In this document: positions 1 through 8,758 of the stretch, piece by piece
Position numbering within the stretch: position 1 is the first letter of the stretch
Layout: the number at the start of each line of letters is the position of its first letter
NCBI RefSeq assembly: GCF_016862515.1
Contig: NZ_BONC01000013.1
Coordinates: 1-64,000, forward strand
Length of the DNA: 64,000 nucleotides
Source of the DNA: Asanoa iriomotensis
Lineage (GTDB): Bacteria > Actinomycetota > Actinomycetes > Mycobacteriales > Micromonosporaceae
Direction: 5' to 3'
Notes under the pieces: generated by a model
What the model saw: the letters and a program-made list of their open reading frames with translations, nothing else
Told to the model about the DNA's origin: nothing
Database searches by the model: none
Position numbers and translations under genes: made by a program

Positions 1-87
1 GATCGTGCGAACGCCGAGCCGGCGCGCGGTGCGGATCACCCGGCGGGCGATCTCACCGCGGTTGGCGACCAGCAGAGACTCGATCAT
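1..87 (-). CDS. Acyl-CoA (acetyl/propionyl) carboxylase biotin-carboxylase subunit, N-terminus only
   Basis: Only the first 29 codons lie in the window; the gene runs off the left edge. The peptide begins MIESLLVANRGEIARR, the conserved opening of biotin carboxylase (N-terminal ATP-grasp pre-domain), which carboxylates biotin for acyl-CoA carboxylases. The ATG is at 87-85, with a GGGGAG ribosome binding site a few bases upstream. It follows the TetR-type gene at 151-780 on the same strand with a 63 bp gap, so the two are probably co-transcribed. Which acyl-CoA is the substrate cannot be told from this fragment. Confidence 0.8.
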   Translation of the reverse strand, partial: MIESLLVANRGEIARRVIRTARRLGVRTI

Positions 88-150
88 CAGGACTCCCCTT
101 TCGGCGGGCGACACTGCCCGGCTGGAGAATATGCGTCCTGGGGTGCTCGT

Positions 151-780
151 TCAGGCGTTGGGGCTGGCCGGCGTGGGCCGGAGCGCGGCCATCGTGGCGG
201 CGCGGAGGAGCTCCGCGAGCCGGTCCCGGTGGACCTCCTCGCCCAGGAACGGGGTGGAGTTCATCAGGCCGAACGCCGCGTGGGCGAGGGCGCGGGCCTC
301 GGGCGCGGTCAGCTCGGGGCGGATGGAGAGCAGCACCTTCACCCACTCTTCCACGTAGAGCCGCTGCAGCCGCCGGATCTGCCGCCGGGGCTCCTCCGGC
401 AGCCGGTCGAGCTCGTGCAGGTGCAGCGCGATCACGGCGGGGTTGGCCAGGGCGAAGTCGACGTGGAACTCGACCAGTGACGGCAGGGCGGTCTCGCCCG
501 GGTGCCGCGCGACCCGCTCGCGGCCGCCGGCGAGCAGGCCCTCGCTGACCGGGATCAGGGCGGCCACCAGCATCGCCTCTTTGCCCGCGAAGTGGTGGTA
601 GAGCGCCGGGCCGGTGACCCCGGCCGCCGACCCGATGTCGTCCATCGACACGCCGTGGTAGCCGCGGGCGGCGAAGAGGCCGACCGCGATCTCGAGGATC
701 TCGTCGCGCCGGGACCGGCGCTTGGGCGGTGTGGACGCGGCGCTCGGGGTGGCGGGGTCCGCTTGTTGTTCCAGCGTCAC
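151..780 (-). CDS. TetR/AcrR family transcriptional regulator
   Basis: A 209-residue protein. Residues 24-70 form the TetR helix-turn-helix, with the recognition helix around VTGPALYHHFAGKE (55-68). The C-terminal ligand and dimer domain is helical and has no recognisable specificity. The start is GTG at 780. A TAGGCT box lies 6 bases upstream of that GTG (787-792), so the transcript is probably leaderless. The gene sits directly upstream of the carboxylase start on the same strand, so it likely controls fatty acid, branched-chain amino acid or other acyl-CoA catabolism genes. That role is inferred from position. Confidence 0.85.
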   Translation of the reverse strand: MTLEQQADPATPSAASTPPKRRSRRDEILEIAVGLFAARGYHGVSMDDIGSAAGVTGPALYHHFAGKEAMLVAALIPVSEGLLAGGRERVARHPGETALPSLVEFHVDFALANPAVIALHLHELDRLPEEPRRQIRRLQRLYVEEWVKVLLSIRPELTAPEARALAHAAFGLMNSTPFLGEEVHRDRLAELLRAATMAALRPTPASPNA

Positions 781-786
781 GTCGCC

Positions 787-792
787 AGCCTA
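787..792 (-). promoter_or_regulatory. Candidate leaderless -10 box of the TetR gene
   Basis: On the minus strand TAGGCT is followed by six bases and then the GTG start. This TANNNT-N6-start spacing fits a leaderless sigma-A transcript. An imperfect dyad (ACCTTGT / ACAGGT) at about 796-816 could be the regulator's own operator. Confidence 0.4.
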
Positions 793-892
793 GCCACCTG
801 TCAAGACCAACAAGGTGTCGTGATCTTGAATTTGTCCTGGTGTTTTGGGGGTTTTGGTGGTGATATGTCCCGGCACTGCGGCGTGCTGGACG

Positions 893-1801
893 TCACTTTC
901 CGCGCTTCGCGCCACCGGGCTCGGTGCCCTTGGCGATCGGTGACCGCACGAGGTTGCCCCACTCGGTCCACGACCCGTCGTAGTTGCGGACGTGGGTGAA
1001 GCCGAGCAGGTGCTGGAGCACGAACCACGTGTGGCTGGACCGCTCCCCGATCCGGCAGTACGCGATGACGTCGTCCCCTTCGGACAGACCGAGCTGGTCC
1101 TCGTAGATGGTGCGCAGCTCGTCGGCCGACTTGAAGGTGCCGTCGTCGTTGGCCGCCGACTTCCACGGCTTGCTCACCGCGCCCGGGATGTGCCCACCGC
1201 GCAGCGCGCCCTCCTGCGGGTAGTCGGGCATGGCCAGCAGCTTGCCCGTGTATTCGTCCGGCGAACGCACGTCGACCAGCGGCCGGTCGGCCTGCACGTG
1301 CGCCAGGACCTGCTCGCGGAACGCGCGGATCCGGGCGTCGTCACGGCGCGGCACCGGGTACGGCGTCGGCGGGCGCTGGGTCTTGTCGCGCGTGAGGTCG
1401 CGCCCCTCGGCCACCCACTTCTGCCGGCCGCCGTCGAGCAGCCGCACGTCCGGATGACCGAACAACGAGAACACCCAGAGGGCGTACGCCGCCCACCAGT
1501 TGAAGTTGTCGCCGTAGAACACGACGGTGTCGTCCCGGCTGATGCCCTTGGCCGCGCACAGCGCCGCGAAGCTCTCCGGGTCGACGTAGTCGCGGGTCAC
1601 CTCGTCGTTGAGCTCGGTGTGCCAGTCGACCTTGACGGCGCCCGGGATGTGGCCGGACTCGTAGAGGAGCACGTCCTCGTCGGACTCGACGATCACGAGG
1701 CCGTCGCGGCCCAGGTTTTCCGCCAGCCACTCCGTCGTGACCAGCGACTGCGGGTGCGCGTACGCCTGCAGCGTCGGGTCCGGGTCGTTCGAAACGGGCA
1801 T
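893..1801 (-). CDS. sseA: Sulfurtransferase (rhodanese / 3-mercaptopyruvate type)
   Basis: Two rhodanese domains in tandem, about 302 residues, the normal length for SseA. The N-terminal half is non-catalytic. The C-terminal half has the active-site loop CRIGERS with the persulfide-carrying cysteine near residue 249. It moves sulfane sulfur from thiosulfate or mercaptopyruvate to cyanide or thiol acceptors in the cytoplasm. The ATG at 1801 is preferred because MPVSNDPDP matches typical starts; a TTG at 1822 is in frame. A TAGCGT box 7 bases upstream of the ATG suggests a leaderless start. The class V aminotransferase gene ends 24 bp upstream on the same strand, so the two form a sulfur pair. 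In actinobacteria SseA is often linked with SufE, encoded here at 6251. Confidence 0.87.
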   Translation of the reverse strand: MPVSNDPDPTLQAYAHPQSLVTTEWLAENLGRDGLVIVESDEDVLLYESGHIPGAVKVDWHTELNDEVTRDYVDPESFAALCAAKGISRDDTVVFYGDNFNWWAAYALWVFSLFGHPDVRLLDGGRQKWVAEGRDLTRDKTQRPPTPYPVPRRDDARIRAFREQVLAHVQADRPLVDVRSPDEYTGKLLAMPDYPQEGALRGGHIPGAVSKPWKSAANDDGTFKSADELRTIYEDQLGLSEGDDVIAYCRIGERSSHTWFVLQHLLGFTHVRNYDGSWTEWGNLVRSPIAKGTEPGGAKRGK

Positions 1802-1825
1802 AAGCGCAACGCTACCCCGCAAGTG

Positions 1826-3100
1826 TCAAACAAGGCCGTGAACGGCACGGACCGCCGCGTCCACGTGCTCCTCGCTGTTGGCGATGCTCGGACCGAATCG
1901 CAGGTACGTGGTGCGGTAGGGCGTCGCGGTGGCCACCACCTTGGCGGCGGCGAGCCGGCCGACGGCCTCGTCGACCTGCAGGTTGGCGACCGCGCAGCAG
2001 ACCAGGCCCGCCGACAGCTCGGGGTCGCGCGGCGTGACCAGCGTGACCCCGCCGATCCCGGCCAGGCCGTCCTTGAGCCGGGTGGCCAGGTCGCGGATCC
2101 GGCCGGCGACGCGGTCGCGGCCGATGCTGTCGTGGAGCTGGAACGCCTCCGCGAGGGCCCAGCGGTGCTCGAAGCTGTGGTAGCCGCCCGGCGTGGCGGC
2201 CGGGCCCGGCGGGACGGGCACCCGGCCGGCGGTGATCCAGCCGGTGAGGGCGCGCGGGTCGAACGACGGGATGCTCGGCGTGTAGCGGGCCCAGCCGCGG
2301 GTCGAACCCCAGATCAGGCCCGTGCCGCGCGGGCCGTGCAGCCACTTGTGCGTGCCCGAGACGAGGAAGTCGCAGCCCAGGCTCGCGGGTGTGGCGTCAA
2401 CCGCGCCGAAGCCGTGCACGCCGTCGACGCAGAGAAGGACGTCGCGACCGGCGAGCGCGTCGGCGATCGCGCGGATCGGCATCCTCGCGCCCGTGCTGGA
2501 GTGCACCCAGGTCAGGGCGACGACCCTGGTCCGGGGGTTGACTGCGGCGATCAGCTTCCCGACGATCTCGTCTGCCGTGGCGGCGGCCGCGTCGGCGTAC
2601 AACTCGACCTGGCGCACCGTGACACCGTCCCGCTCGGCGCGCAGTCGCAACGCCTCGTGTGTCGCGTAGAAGTCGTGGGTCGTGGTGAGGACCTCGTCGC
2701 CTTTCGCCAGGCGCAGCCCGCCGTAGAGCAGGCCGAGGCCGAGGGTGGTCGAGTCGGTGAACGCCATCCGGTCGGCGCCCTCGCCGAGGTAACGCATCGC
2801 CGCGCCGGACACGCGGCCTTCGGCCGTGGCCTCGTTGGCGTGCAGGTAGCCGATCGGGTCACGGTCGAAACCGGCCCGGTGCAATTCGATCGCCGCGCGT
2901 ACGGGTGCGGGGTGCGGTGCGAAGACGAACGTGGACAGGTGCGCGACGGCGGGGTCGAGGTCGAACTGGGCCCGGACGCTCGCCCAGTCGCGCGGGTCGA
3001 AGGGCGGTGCGCCGGCGTCGCCACCTTCACAGGCCGCGACGCCCAGCAGACCGACCGCGGCGGTGGCACCCAGCAGACCTCGGCGGCTCAGCTGTGCCAT
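1826..3100 (-). CDS. Aminotransferase class V (PLP) with Tat/lipoprotein-type signal
   Basis: A 424-residue fold-type I PLP enzyme of the cysteine desulfurase / isopenicillin N epimerase family. The PLP-binding lysine is K252 in SGTHKW, and the Asp and His that contact the cofactor are in VDGVHG (226-230). Unusually, the N-terminus has twin arginines (LSRRGLLGA, residues 4-12), a hydrophobic stretch and a lipobox-like VAAC with Cys24. This predicts Tat export and possibly lipid anchoring. The gene lies just upstream of sseA with a short gap, suggesting work on sulfur compounds, but the substrate is unknown. No cysteine-desulfurase loop cysteine is obvious, so it may not be a true desulfurase. 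Confidence 0.8.
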   Translation of the reverse strand: MAQLSRRGLLGATAAVGLLGVAACEGGDAGAPPFDPRDWASVRAQFDLDPAVAHLSTFVFAPHPAPVRAAIELHRAGFDRDPIGYLHANEATAEGRVSGAAMRYLGEGADRMAFTDSTTLGLGLLYGGLRLAKGDEVLTTTHDFYATHEALRLRAERDGVTVRQVELYADAAAATADEIVGKLIAAVNPRTRVVALTWVHSSTGARMPIRAIADALAGRDVLLCVDGVHGFGAVDATPASLGCDFLVSGTHKWLHGPRGTGLIWGSTRGWARYTPSIPSFDPRALTGWITAGRVPVPPGPAATPGGYHSFEHRWALAEAFQLHDSIGRDRVAGRIRDLATRLKDGLAGIGGVTLVTPRDPELSAGLVCCAVANLQVDEAVGRLAAAKVVATATPYRTTYLRFGPSIANSEEHVDAAVRAVHGLV

Positions 3101-3135
3101 GCGACACAGTGAACACCGTCGAGGTCACACGCGGG

Positions 3136-3933
3136 TCACTCGGCCTGCGTCTGTGCCTGGCCTTGCGTGTACGGGGTCAGGTCCGGGCGCTTCGCGGTGA
3201 CCAGGTCGCCGGACGAGCGGCCGGTCAGCCGGCGCCTGATCCACGGCGCCAGGTGCCGCCCGGCCCAGCGGGCGTCGGCCGCACGGGCGGCCAGCCATCG
3301 CCCGGCCGGCAGCCACTCCGGCGGGACCATCCACAGCGGATCCGACTGCACACCGAGGGCGTTGAGCACGTGCCCGGCGACCCGGCGGTGCCCGGCGGCG
3401 GAGAGGTGCAGGCGGTCGGGGCCCCACATCAGTGGGTTGCGGAACTCGTCGTCGGCGAAGAGGTCGATGAGGTGGGCACCGTGCCGCTCCGCGGTCTCGC
3501 CGACGGCGCGGTTGAGCACCGCCGCGCGCGGGCCGATGATCCGCTGGCCGGGCAGCCGGGCGGTGACGTCGGCGAACCGGAACACCACGACGTCGGCGCC
3601 GGTCGCCCGCAGCGCACCGATCACGTCGTCGAAGCGGGCCATCAGCGCGACCGGGTCGAACGAGCGGCGCAGCACGTCGTTGCCGCCGGCGGCGAAGCTG
3701 ACCAGGTCGGGCCGCATCGCCAGCGCGGTCGGCACCTGCTCGTCGACGACGTTCGGGAACAGCCGGCCGCGGATGGCGAGGTTGGCGTAGCGGAAGTCGG
3801 GCCGGTCTGCGGCCAGGCGGGCCGCGACCAGATCGGCCCAGCCGCGGTACGTGCCGTCCGGGTACGGATCGTCCATTCCCTCGGTGAAGCTGTCACCGAC
3901 CGCTACATAACTGCCCCAACGCACGTGCCGCAT
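3136..3933 (-). CDS. SGNH/GDSL hydrolase family protein
   Basis: About 265 residues. Block I is GDSFTEG with the nucleophile near Ser15, block III is GGND, and block V is DRLHLSAAGH, which supplies the catalytic Asp and His. All four SGNH positions are present, so it should be an active esterase or lipase-like enzyme with no clear signal peptide. The ATG at 3933 is chosen because it puts the GDS block 13 residues in, as in relatives; a GTG at 3960 is an alternative. It is divergent from proS, with a roughly 110 bp shared control region. Substrate unknown. Confidence 0.82.
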   Translation of the reverse strand: MRHVRWGSYVAVGDSFTEGMDDPYPDGTYRGWADLVAARLAADRPDFRYANLAIRGRLFPNVVDEQVPTALAMRPDLVSFAAGGNDVLRRSFDPVALMARFDDVIGALRATGADVVVFRFADVTARLPGQRIIGPRAAVLNRAVGETAERHGAHLIDLFADDEFRNPLMWGPDRLHLSAAGHRRVAGHVLNALGVQSDPLWMVPPEWLPAGRWLAARAADARWAGRHLAPWIRRRLTGRSSGDLVTAKRPDLTPYTQGQAQTQAE

Positions 3934-4032
3934 TGTGACATTGGGGACGGTGACCGACACCCGTCCGTGTCAGGAATATCACTGCATCATGCAGGTAACA
4001 AACCCGTTCGACGGTGTCGCGGTGACCGGCCT

Positions 4033-4038
4033 ACGCTT
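4033..4038 (+). promoter_or_regulatory. Candidate leaderless -10 box of proS
   Basis: TACGCT is followed by exactly six bases and then the proS ATG at 4044, and no Shine-Dalgarno sequence is visible. This is the spacing expected of a leaderless actinobacterial mRNA. Confidence 0.4.
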
Positions 4039-4043
4039 CCCGG

Positions 4044-5804
4044 ATGTTGCTCCGGATGAGCACGCTGTTCCTCCGCACCTTGCGCGAGGATCCCGCGGAT
4101 GCCGAGGTCGCGAGCCATCGCCTGCTGTTGCGGGCCGGATACGTCCGGCGGGCCGCGCCGGGCGGGTTCACCTGGCTGCCGCTCGGCAAGCTGCTGGTCG
4201 ACCGGGTCACCGATCTGGTCCGCGCCGAGCTGGCGGCGGTCGGCGCGCAGGAGGTGCAGTTCCCGGCGCTGCTGCCGCGGGAGCCCTACGAGAAGAGCGG
4301 ACGTTGGACCGAGTACGGCGACGGGATCTTCCGGCTGACCGACCGGCGCGGCGCGGAGTTCCTGCTGGCGCCGACGCACGAGGAGATGTTCGCGCTGCTG
4401 GTGCGGGACCTGTTCAGCTCCTACCGGGACTATCCGGTGCTGCTCTACCAGGTGCAGACGAAGTTCCGTGACGAGGCGCGGCCGCGGGGCGGGTTGCTGC
4501 GCGGGCGCGAGTTCCTGATGAAGGACGCCTACTCGTTCGATCTCGACGATGCCGGGTTGTCCGCGTCTTATGCGACCATGCGGGCCGCGTACCAGCGGAT
4601 CTTCGATGGTCTTGGTCTTCGCTATGCGGTCGTGAAGGCGTCGTCGGGGTTGATGGGTGGGTCCGCGTCCGAGGAGTTCCTGGCCACGACTTCCGTCGGG
4701 GAGGACACCTTTGTGGCGTGCGCGGCGTGCGGGTACGCGGCCAACACCGAGGCTGTGGTGACGCCGCCCGGTGCCGTGAGCGATCCGGGTCAGCGGCCCG
4801 CGGCGTCGACACACGACACGCCTGACACGCCGACGATCGAGTCGCTGGTGGCGCTGGCCAACGCGCGCCGGCTGGGTGGGCGCTCCGACTGGACTGCGCG
4901 CGACACCCTGAAGAACGTCGTCGTCACCGTCACGCCGCCCGGTGGCAAGGGTGCGCCGCTGGTGATCGGTGTGCCCGGTGATCGGGAGGTCGACCTCAAG
5001 CGGCTGGCGGCGGCGGTCGAGCCGGCGACGGTGGAGCTGTTCGACGACTGGGCCGCGTACCCGTCCCTGGTCCGGGGTTATATCGGTCCGCAGGTGCTGG
5101 CCGGGTTGGGCATCCGGTATCTCGTCGACCCGCGGGTCGCGGTCGGGACGGCTTGGCTGACCGGTGCCAACTCGCCTGGTCAGCACGCGGTCGACGTGAC
5201 GCACGGGCGGGACTTCGTCGCCGACGGCACGATCGAGGCGGCTTCGGTGCACGTGGGCGACCCTTGCCCGGTCTGCTCGTCGGGCTCGCTGTCCATGCGG
5301 CGAGGCATCGAGATCGGGCATATCTTCCAACTCGGTCGGCGGTTCACGGACGCGTTCGGGGTCGACGCCCTTGGGCCCTCGGGCAAGCCGGTGCGGCCCG
5401 TCATGGGTTGCTACGGGATCGGGATCTCGCGGGCGGTCGCCGCCATCGCCGAGCAGCACCACGACGAGCGCGGCCTGGTTTGGCCGGCGTCGGTGGCGCC
5501 GGTCGACGTGCACGTGGTCGCCGCGGGGAAGGCCTTGGCCTCGGGTGCGTTGGCCCTCGGCGCGTCGCTGGAGGCCCGCGGGCTGCGGGTGCTGGTCGAC
5601 GACCGGCCGGTGTCGCCCGGGGTCAAGTTCACCGACGCCGAACTGATCGGGATCCCGGCTGTGGTGGTGGTCGGGCGCCGTTTCGGTGAGGGCGTGGTCG
5701 AACTGCGTGACCGGGCGGCGGGTTCGCGGGTCGAGATGTCCGTCTCGGAGGTTGCTGACGCGATTGCGACGCGCGCCGCCGTTTCCGGCGTACCGTCGGC
5801 TTAG
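4044..5804 (+). CDS. proS: Proline--tRNA ligase, bacterial type with editing domain
   Basis: Class II aminoacyl-tRNA synthetase of 586 residues that attaches proline to tRNA-Pro. The start [15 protein letters not shown] is the classic opening. The catalytic core carries motif 2 ([21 protein letters not shown]) near residue 145 and motif 3 ([10 protein letters not shown]) near residue 455. Between motifs 2 and 3 (about 250-390) lies the INS/YbaK-like domain that removes mischarged alanine. The C-terminal anticodon-binding domain occupies about 480-586. Length matches the E. coli-type enzyme. The gene is not obviously in an operon; a CBS gene follows about 30 bp downstream. A free YbaK-like protein that could share the editing role is encoded at 7816. 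Confidence 0.97.
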   Translation: MLLRMSTLFLRTLREDPADAEVASHRLLLRAGYVRRAAPGGFTWLPLGKLLVDRVTDLVRAELAAVGAQEVQFPALLPREPYEKSGRWTEYGDGIFRLTDRRGAEFLLAPTHEEMFALLVRDLFSSYRDYPVLLYQVQTKFRDEARPRGGLLRGREFLMKDAYSFDLDDAGLSASYATMRAAYQRIFDGLGLRYAVVKASSGLMGGSASEEFLATTSVGEDTFVACAACGYAANTEAVVTPPGAVSDPGQRPAASTHDTPDTPTIESLVALANARRLGGRSDWTARDTLKNVVVTVTPPGGKGAPLVIGVPGDREVDLKRLAAAVEPATVELFDDWAAYPSLVRGYIGPQVLAGLGIRYLVDPRVAVGTAWLTGANSPGQHAVDVTHGRDFVADGTIEAASVHVGDPCPVCSSGSLSMRRGIEIGHIFQLGRRFTDAFGVDALGPSGKPVRPVMGCYGIGISRAVAAIAEQHHDERGLVWPASVAPVDVHVVAAGKALASGALALGASLEARGLRVLVDDRPVSPGVKFTDAELIGIPAVVVVGRRFGEGVVELRDRAAGSRVEMSVSEVADAIATRAAVSGVPSA

Positions 5805-5835
5805 CTGGGCGGGAGCTGGGAGCGGGGGAGGCGTC

Positions 5836-6240
5836 GTGGCCACTGTGCGAGTCGCGGACGTGATGACCAAGAGGATCGTGTACTTGCCGGCGGAGACGGC
5901 GCTCGACGAGGCCGCCCGGGCGATGGCCGAAGCCGACATCGGGGACGTGGTGGTGACCGAGGGCGCCAACCTGGCGGGGATGGTCACCGACCGCGACATC
6001 GTCACCCGGTCGGTGGCAACGAACCGCAAGCCGTCGAGCGTGACGCTGGGCGAGGTCGCGGTGCGGGAGATCGTGATCATCGAGCAGTCGTCGACGCTCA
6101 AGGAAGCGGCCGACCTGATGCGGGCGCGCTCGGTGCGCCGGGTCCTGGTCGCCGACGCCGAGCGCCAGCTGGTCGGGATCATCGCGCTCGGCGACCTGGC
6201 CCTGGTCCACGAGACGGCAGTGACGGCGCAGCGGAACTAA
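5836..6240 (+). CDS. CBS domain-containing protein
   Basis: 134 residues made almost entirely of two CBS motifs (about 8-62 and 74-127). These usually form an adenosine-nucleotide sensing pair. VTDRDIVTR and GIIALGDLAL mark the ends of the two motifs. The GTG start at 5836 has a strong GGGGGAGG ribosome binding site. No effector domain is fused, so it may be a stand-alone regulatory module; the ligand is unknown. It lies 31 bp after proS and 10 bp before sufE, so the three could be transcribed together. Confidence 0.82.
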   Translation: MATVRVADVMTKRIVYLPAETALDEAARAMAEADIGDVVVTEGANLAGMVTDRDIVTRSVATNRKPSSVTLGEVAVREIVIIEQSSTLKEAADLMRARSVRRVLVADAERQLVGIIALGDLALVHETAVTAQRN

Positions 6241-6250
6241 CCTGGGAGTC

Positions 6251-6670
6251 ATGCCACCCAAGTTGGCCGAGATCGTCGAAGACTTCCGCTCCGCACCGCG
6301 CGACGTGGTGCTGGAGATGCTGCTCGAGTACTCGGACGCCGTGCCGCCGCTGCCGCCGTCGATGGCCGGGCATGCCGGCATGGAGCCGGTGCCCGAGTGC
6401 CAGACGCCGTTCTTCCTCAAGGCCGAGGTGGCCGCGGACAAGATCGTGACGGCGTGGTTCGACTGCCCGCCTGAGGCGCCGACCACGCGGGCGTTCGCGG
6501 GGATCTTGGCTTCCGGGTTGTCGGGGGCGACTGCTGACGAGGTGCTGTCGGTGCCGGACGATCTCTACCAGCAGATGGGGCTGGCGCAGGCGATCAGCCC
6601 GCTGCGGGTCCGCGGCGGCGGCGCGATCCTGGCGCGCCTGAAGCGACAGGTCCGGGAACAGATTTCTTGA
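6251..6670 (+). CDS. sufE: SufE-type sulfur acceptor protein
   Basis: 139 residues, the normal SufE length. The acceptor cysteine is C50 in VPECQTPFFL, and the C-terminal LRVRGGGAILARLKRQV matches the family end. SufE takes persulfide sulfur from a desulfurase or sulfurtransferase and passes it to Fe-S cluster assembly. The ATG at 6251 has GGGAG just upstream. SseA and a class V aminotransferase are encoded about 3-4 kb away, so a sulfur-transfer chain is plausible, although no sufS lies beside it. Remnants resembling the 3' end of this gene are found just downstream (see 6671-7150). Confidence 0.87.
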   Translation: MPPKLAEIVEDFRSAPRDVVLEMLLEYSDAVPPLPPSMAGHAGMEPVPECQTPFFLKAEVAADKIVTAWFDCPPEAPTTRAFAGILASGLSGATADEVLSVPDDLYQQMGLAQAISPLRVRGGGAILARLKRQVREQIS

Positions 6671-7150
6671 ACCGCTGCTGCTGACCCCAAGATCCTTGGC
6701 CATTCGGCCGGTCGGCGACGACCTGCTGCCGACCGTGACGCTCGGAGCCCACTGCGCACGATCCCCCTGCGGGCACGAGGCGGGCCGCGCGATCTCGGCA
6801 CGGCTCAAGCGGCAAGTGCGGGAAGAGCCTTTCTTCGAACCGTGGGGTTGTCGTCGGCCCATCGGATTCGGCAATTCGGCCTTGGGGCCGACGTGTGACG
6901 ACGTGCTGTCCGTCGCTGTGCTTCAGCGTAAGGCCAGGCGCCGACGATCAGCCCACACGAATGGGAGGCCAGCGGCGCGACCGTCCCGCGGCGCAAGTGT
7001 TGCCGTTGGCTAGAAATCGGCGGCATCCGGGACTTGGCTCGGTCCACGACCCTCGCGGGTGGTCAGCGCCCGCTCTGAATGAGGCATGCGGCGCGGTCTT
7101 CGCGGGGAGCGTCCGGGAACAGACTTCTTGAATCGGGGGTTGCCGTTGGC
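6671..7150. pseudogene. Decayed duplicates of the sufE 3' end (480 bp without an intact gene)
   Basis: Two pieces resemble the end of sufE. At 6789-6842 the + strand reads ARLKRQVREE, differing from sufE mostly at third codon positions, as expected of a diverged paralogue. At 7111-7135 a 25-base stretch matches 6650-6674 (sufE end including its stop) at 23 positions. No open frame links them. The segment looks like the remains of one or two sufE copies; I see nothing else convincing in it. Confidence 0.45.
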
Positions 7151-7786
7151 GTGGAAATCGAAATCTACGCCGATGTCGTGTGCCCCTGGTGCTACATCGG
7201 CAAGCACCGGTTCGAGAAGGCGCTCGCGTCTTATGGCGGTGACGTGACCGTTCGGTACCGGCCGTTCCAGCTCGACCCCTCCCCCGTACCCCATCCGGAG
7301 CCGACCATCGAGGCGCTGGCGCGCAAGTTCGGGGGTCCGGCCCGGGCCCGGCAGATCACGGAGCAGACGGCCGCGACCGCCGCCCGTGATGGCCTGGAGA
7401 TCAACTTCGCCAAGTCGCTGACGGCGAACACGTTCGACGCGCACCGCGTGGTTCGGCTCGCCGACCAGGTCGGCAAGTCGGGTGAGATGGTCGAGGCGCT
7501 CTATCAGGCGCACTTCACCGACGGTGTGGACGTGGGCTCGCACGCGGAGCTGGCGCGGTTGGCCGGCACGATCGGCCTTTCGCCGACCGAGACGGCCTCG
7601 TATCTGGCGTCGGACTCGGGCGCCGACGAGGTACGCGCGGGGTTGGCCGAGGCGCGCGACCTCGGCATCACCGCGGTGCCGATGTTCGTGTTCGCCGGGA
7701 AATACGGGGTGAGCGGCGCCCAGGAACCATCGACGCTGCTCCAGGTCCTGAACGAGGTGTCGCAGCGCGAGGCGGAGGCTAGTTGA
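7151..7786 (+). CDS. DsbA family oxidoreductase (FrnE-like)
   Basis: 211 residues with the thioredoxin-fold active site CPWC at residues 11-14 just after the first strand (VEIEIYADVV), followed by the long helical insertion typical of FrnE/DsbA-like 2-hydroxychromene isomerase relatives. AVPMFVF (cis-Pro loop region) lies near residue 175. There is no signal peptide, so it acts in the cytoplasm, probably in thiol redox or polyketide-type isomerisation chemistry. The GTG at 7151 is chosen because it places the first strand at the N-terminus; a GGGGG stretch lies about 11 bases upstream. It is convergent with the YbaK gene across a perfect 20 bp palindrome. Confidence 0.83.
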   Translation: MEIEIYADVVCPWCYIGKHRFEKALASYGGDVTVRYRPFQLDPSPVPHPEPTIEALARKFGGPARARQITEQTAATAARDGLEINFAKSLTANTFDAHRVVRLADQVGKSGEMVEALYQAHFTDGVDVGSHAELARLAGTIGLSPTETASYLASDSGADEVRAGLAEARDLGITAVPMFVFAGKYGVSGAQEPSTLLQVLNEVSQREAEAS

Positions 7787-7790
7787 TCTT

Positions 7791-7810
7791 CATGTTCCAC
7801 GTGGAACATG
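7791..7810. promoter_or_regulatory. Perfect 20 bp palindrome containing a parS-like core
   Basis: CATGTTCCACGTGGAACATG is fully symmetric. Its core GTTCCACGTGGAAC (7794-7807) differs from the parS consensus GTTTCACGTGAAAC by one symmetric base pair in each half. It fills the 29 bp gap between two convergent genes, so it could be an outlying ParB site, a bidirectional terminator, or both. It lies about 38 kb from the main parS group. Confidence 0.5.
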
Positions 7811-7815
7811 AGCGA

Positions 7816-8358
7816 TCACCGCGCGAGGTCCTCCACGACCTGAGCATTGGGTAGCAACCCCAAAGCGGCCCCCGGCAGCTCGATCTTGCTGTGCCGCACC
7901 CCCGACCCGATGATCACCCGCGCCGTGCCGGCGACGCGGGAGTCAACCAAGATCGGCCAGTCGGCCGGCAACCCGATCGGCGTGATCCCGCCGTACTCCA
8001 TCCCCGTCAAGGCGACGGCCTCATCCATCGGCGCGAAGCTGGCCTTCCGGACGTCGAGCATCTTCCGCACGACCCCATTGACGTCGGCTCGAGTGGTCGC
8101 CAACACCATGCAAGCGGCGTAGCGAACCTCGCCGCCCCGCTTCCCGGCCACGATGACGCAGTTGGCGGAGACGTTGAGCCCAACGTCATAGGCCTCGCAA
8201 AAAGCTGCGGTATCCGCGAGTTCCGCATCGATCGGCGCGACCAGGACCTCGTCAACAGGCACGGCGGCGTCGCTGGGCCACTGCTCCAGCGCCTCGACAA
8301 CCGGCTTCGCCAACAGGTCGGCCCGGCCAACAGCCGGCTCAGTCTTCAGCGTTCCCAT
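7816..8358 (-). CDS. YbaK/EbsC family aminoacyl-tRNA deacylase-like protein
   Basis: 180 residues of the YbaK/ProX fold that hydrolyses mischarged aminoacyl-tRNA (Cys- or Ala-tRNA-Pro). The family GGI motif is visible in EYGGITPIGLPADWPILVD, with the nucleotide-contact segment IIGSGVRHSKIELP near the end. The ATG at 8358 (MGTLKTEPAVGRADLL) is preferred; an upstream start at 8403 would add 15 arginine-rich residues. The repeat-filled region begins just upstream of this gene. proS with its own editing domain is 2 kb away. Confidence 0.82.
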   Translation of the reverse strand: MGTLKTEPAVGRADLLAKPVVEALEQWPSDAAVPVDEVLVAPIDAELADTAAFCEAYDVGLNVSANCVIVAGKRGGEVRYAACMVLATTRADVNGVVRKMLDVRKASFAPMDEAVALTGMEYGGITPIGLPADWPILVDSRVAGTARVIIGSGVRHSKIELPGAALGLLPNAQVVEDLAR

Positions 8359-8500
8359 CACAAACGCGATCCTGCCACGCTGCCGCGCTCTTGCCGTCCC
8401 CATCCTTCCGGGGGCGACCGCCGTGGGCGCTCTATTGAGCGAAACCGTCCGCTTTCAGGCAGCTGCCCTGCGCATCTCTACCCACTCGGCTGCAAGACGT

Positions 8501-8758
8501 GCCGTTGCCGCAACCCGGCCTGGTGCCGTCGCCGCAACCCGGCCTGGTGCCGTCGCCGCAACCCGACCTGGTGCCGTCGCCGCAACCCGGCCCGGCGCCG
8601 TCGCCGCAACCCGGCCCGGCGCCGCCGCAACCCGGCCCGCCGCCGTCGCCGCAACGCGGCCTACTGCCGTTGCCGCAACCCGGCCCGCCGCCGTTGCCGC
8701 AACCCGGCCCGCCGCCGTTGCCGCAACCCAGCCCGCCGTTGCCGCAACCCGGCCCGAG
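8501..8758. repeat. 24 bp tandem repeat, 11 units
   Basis: Unit GCCGTYGCCGCAACCCGGCC plus four variable bases. Eleven units run head to tail at 8501-8758; units 6 and 10 are 21 bp. Five units contain the perfect palindrome GTTGCCGCAAC; most of the others have GTCGCCGCAAC, which breaks one half. On the + strand it would read as 8-residue VAATRPG repeats. Confidence 0.9.
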
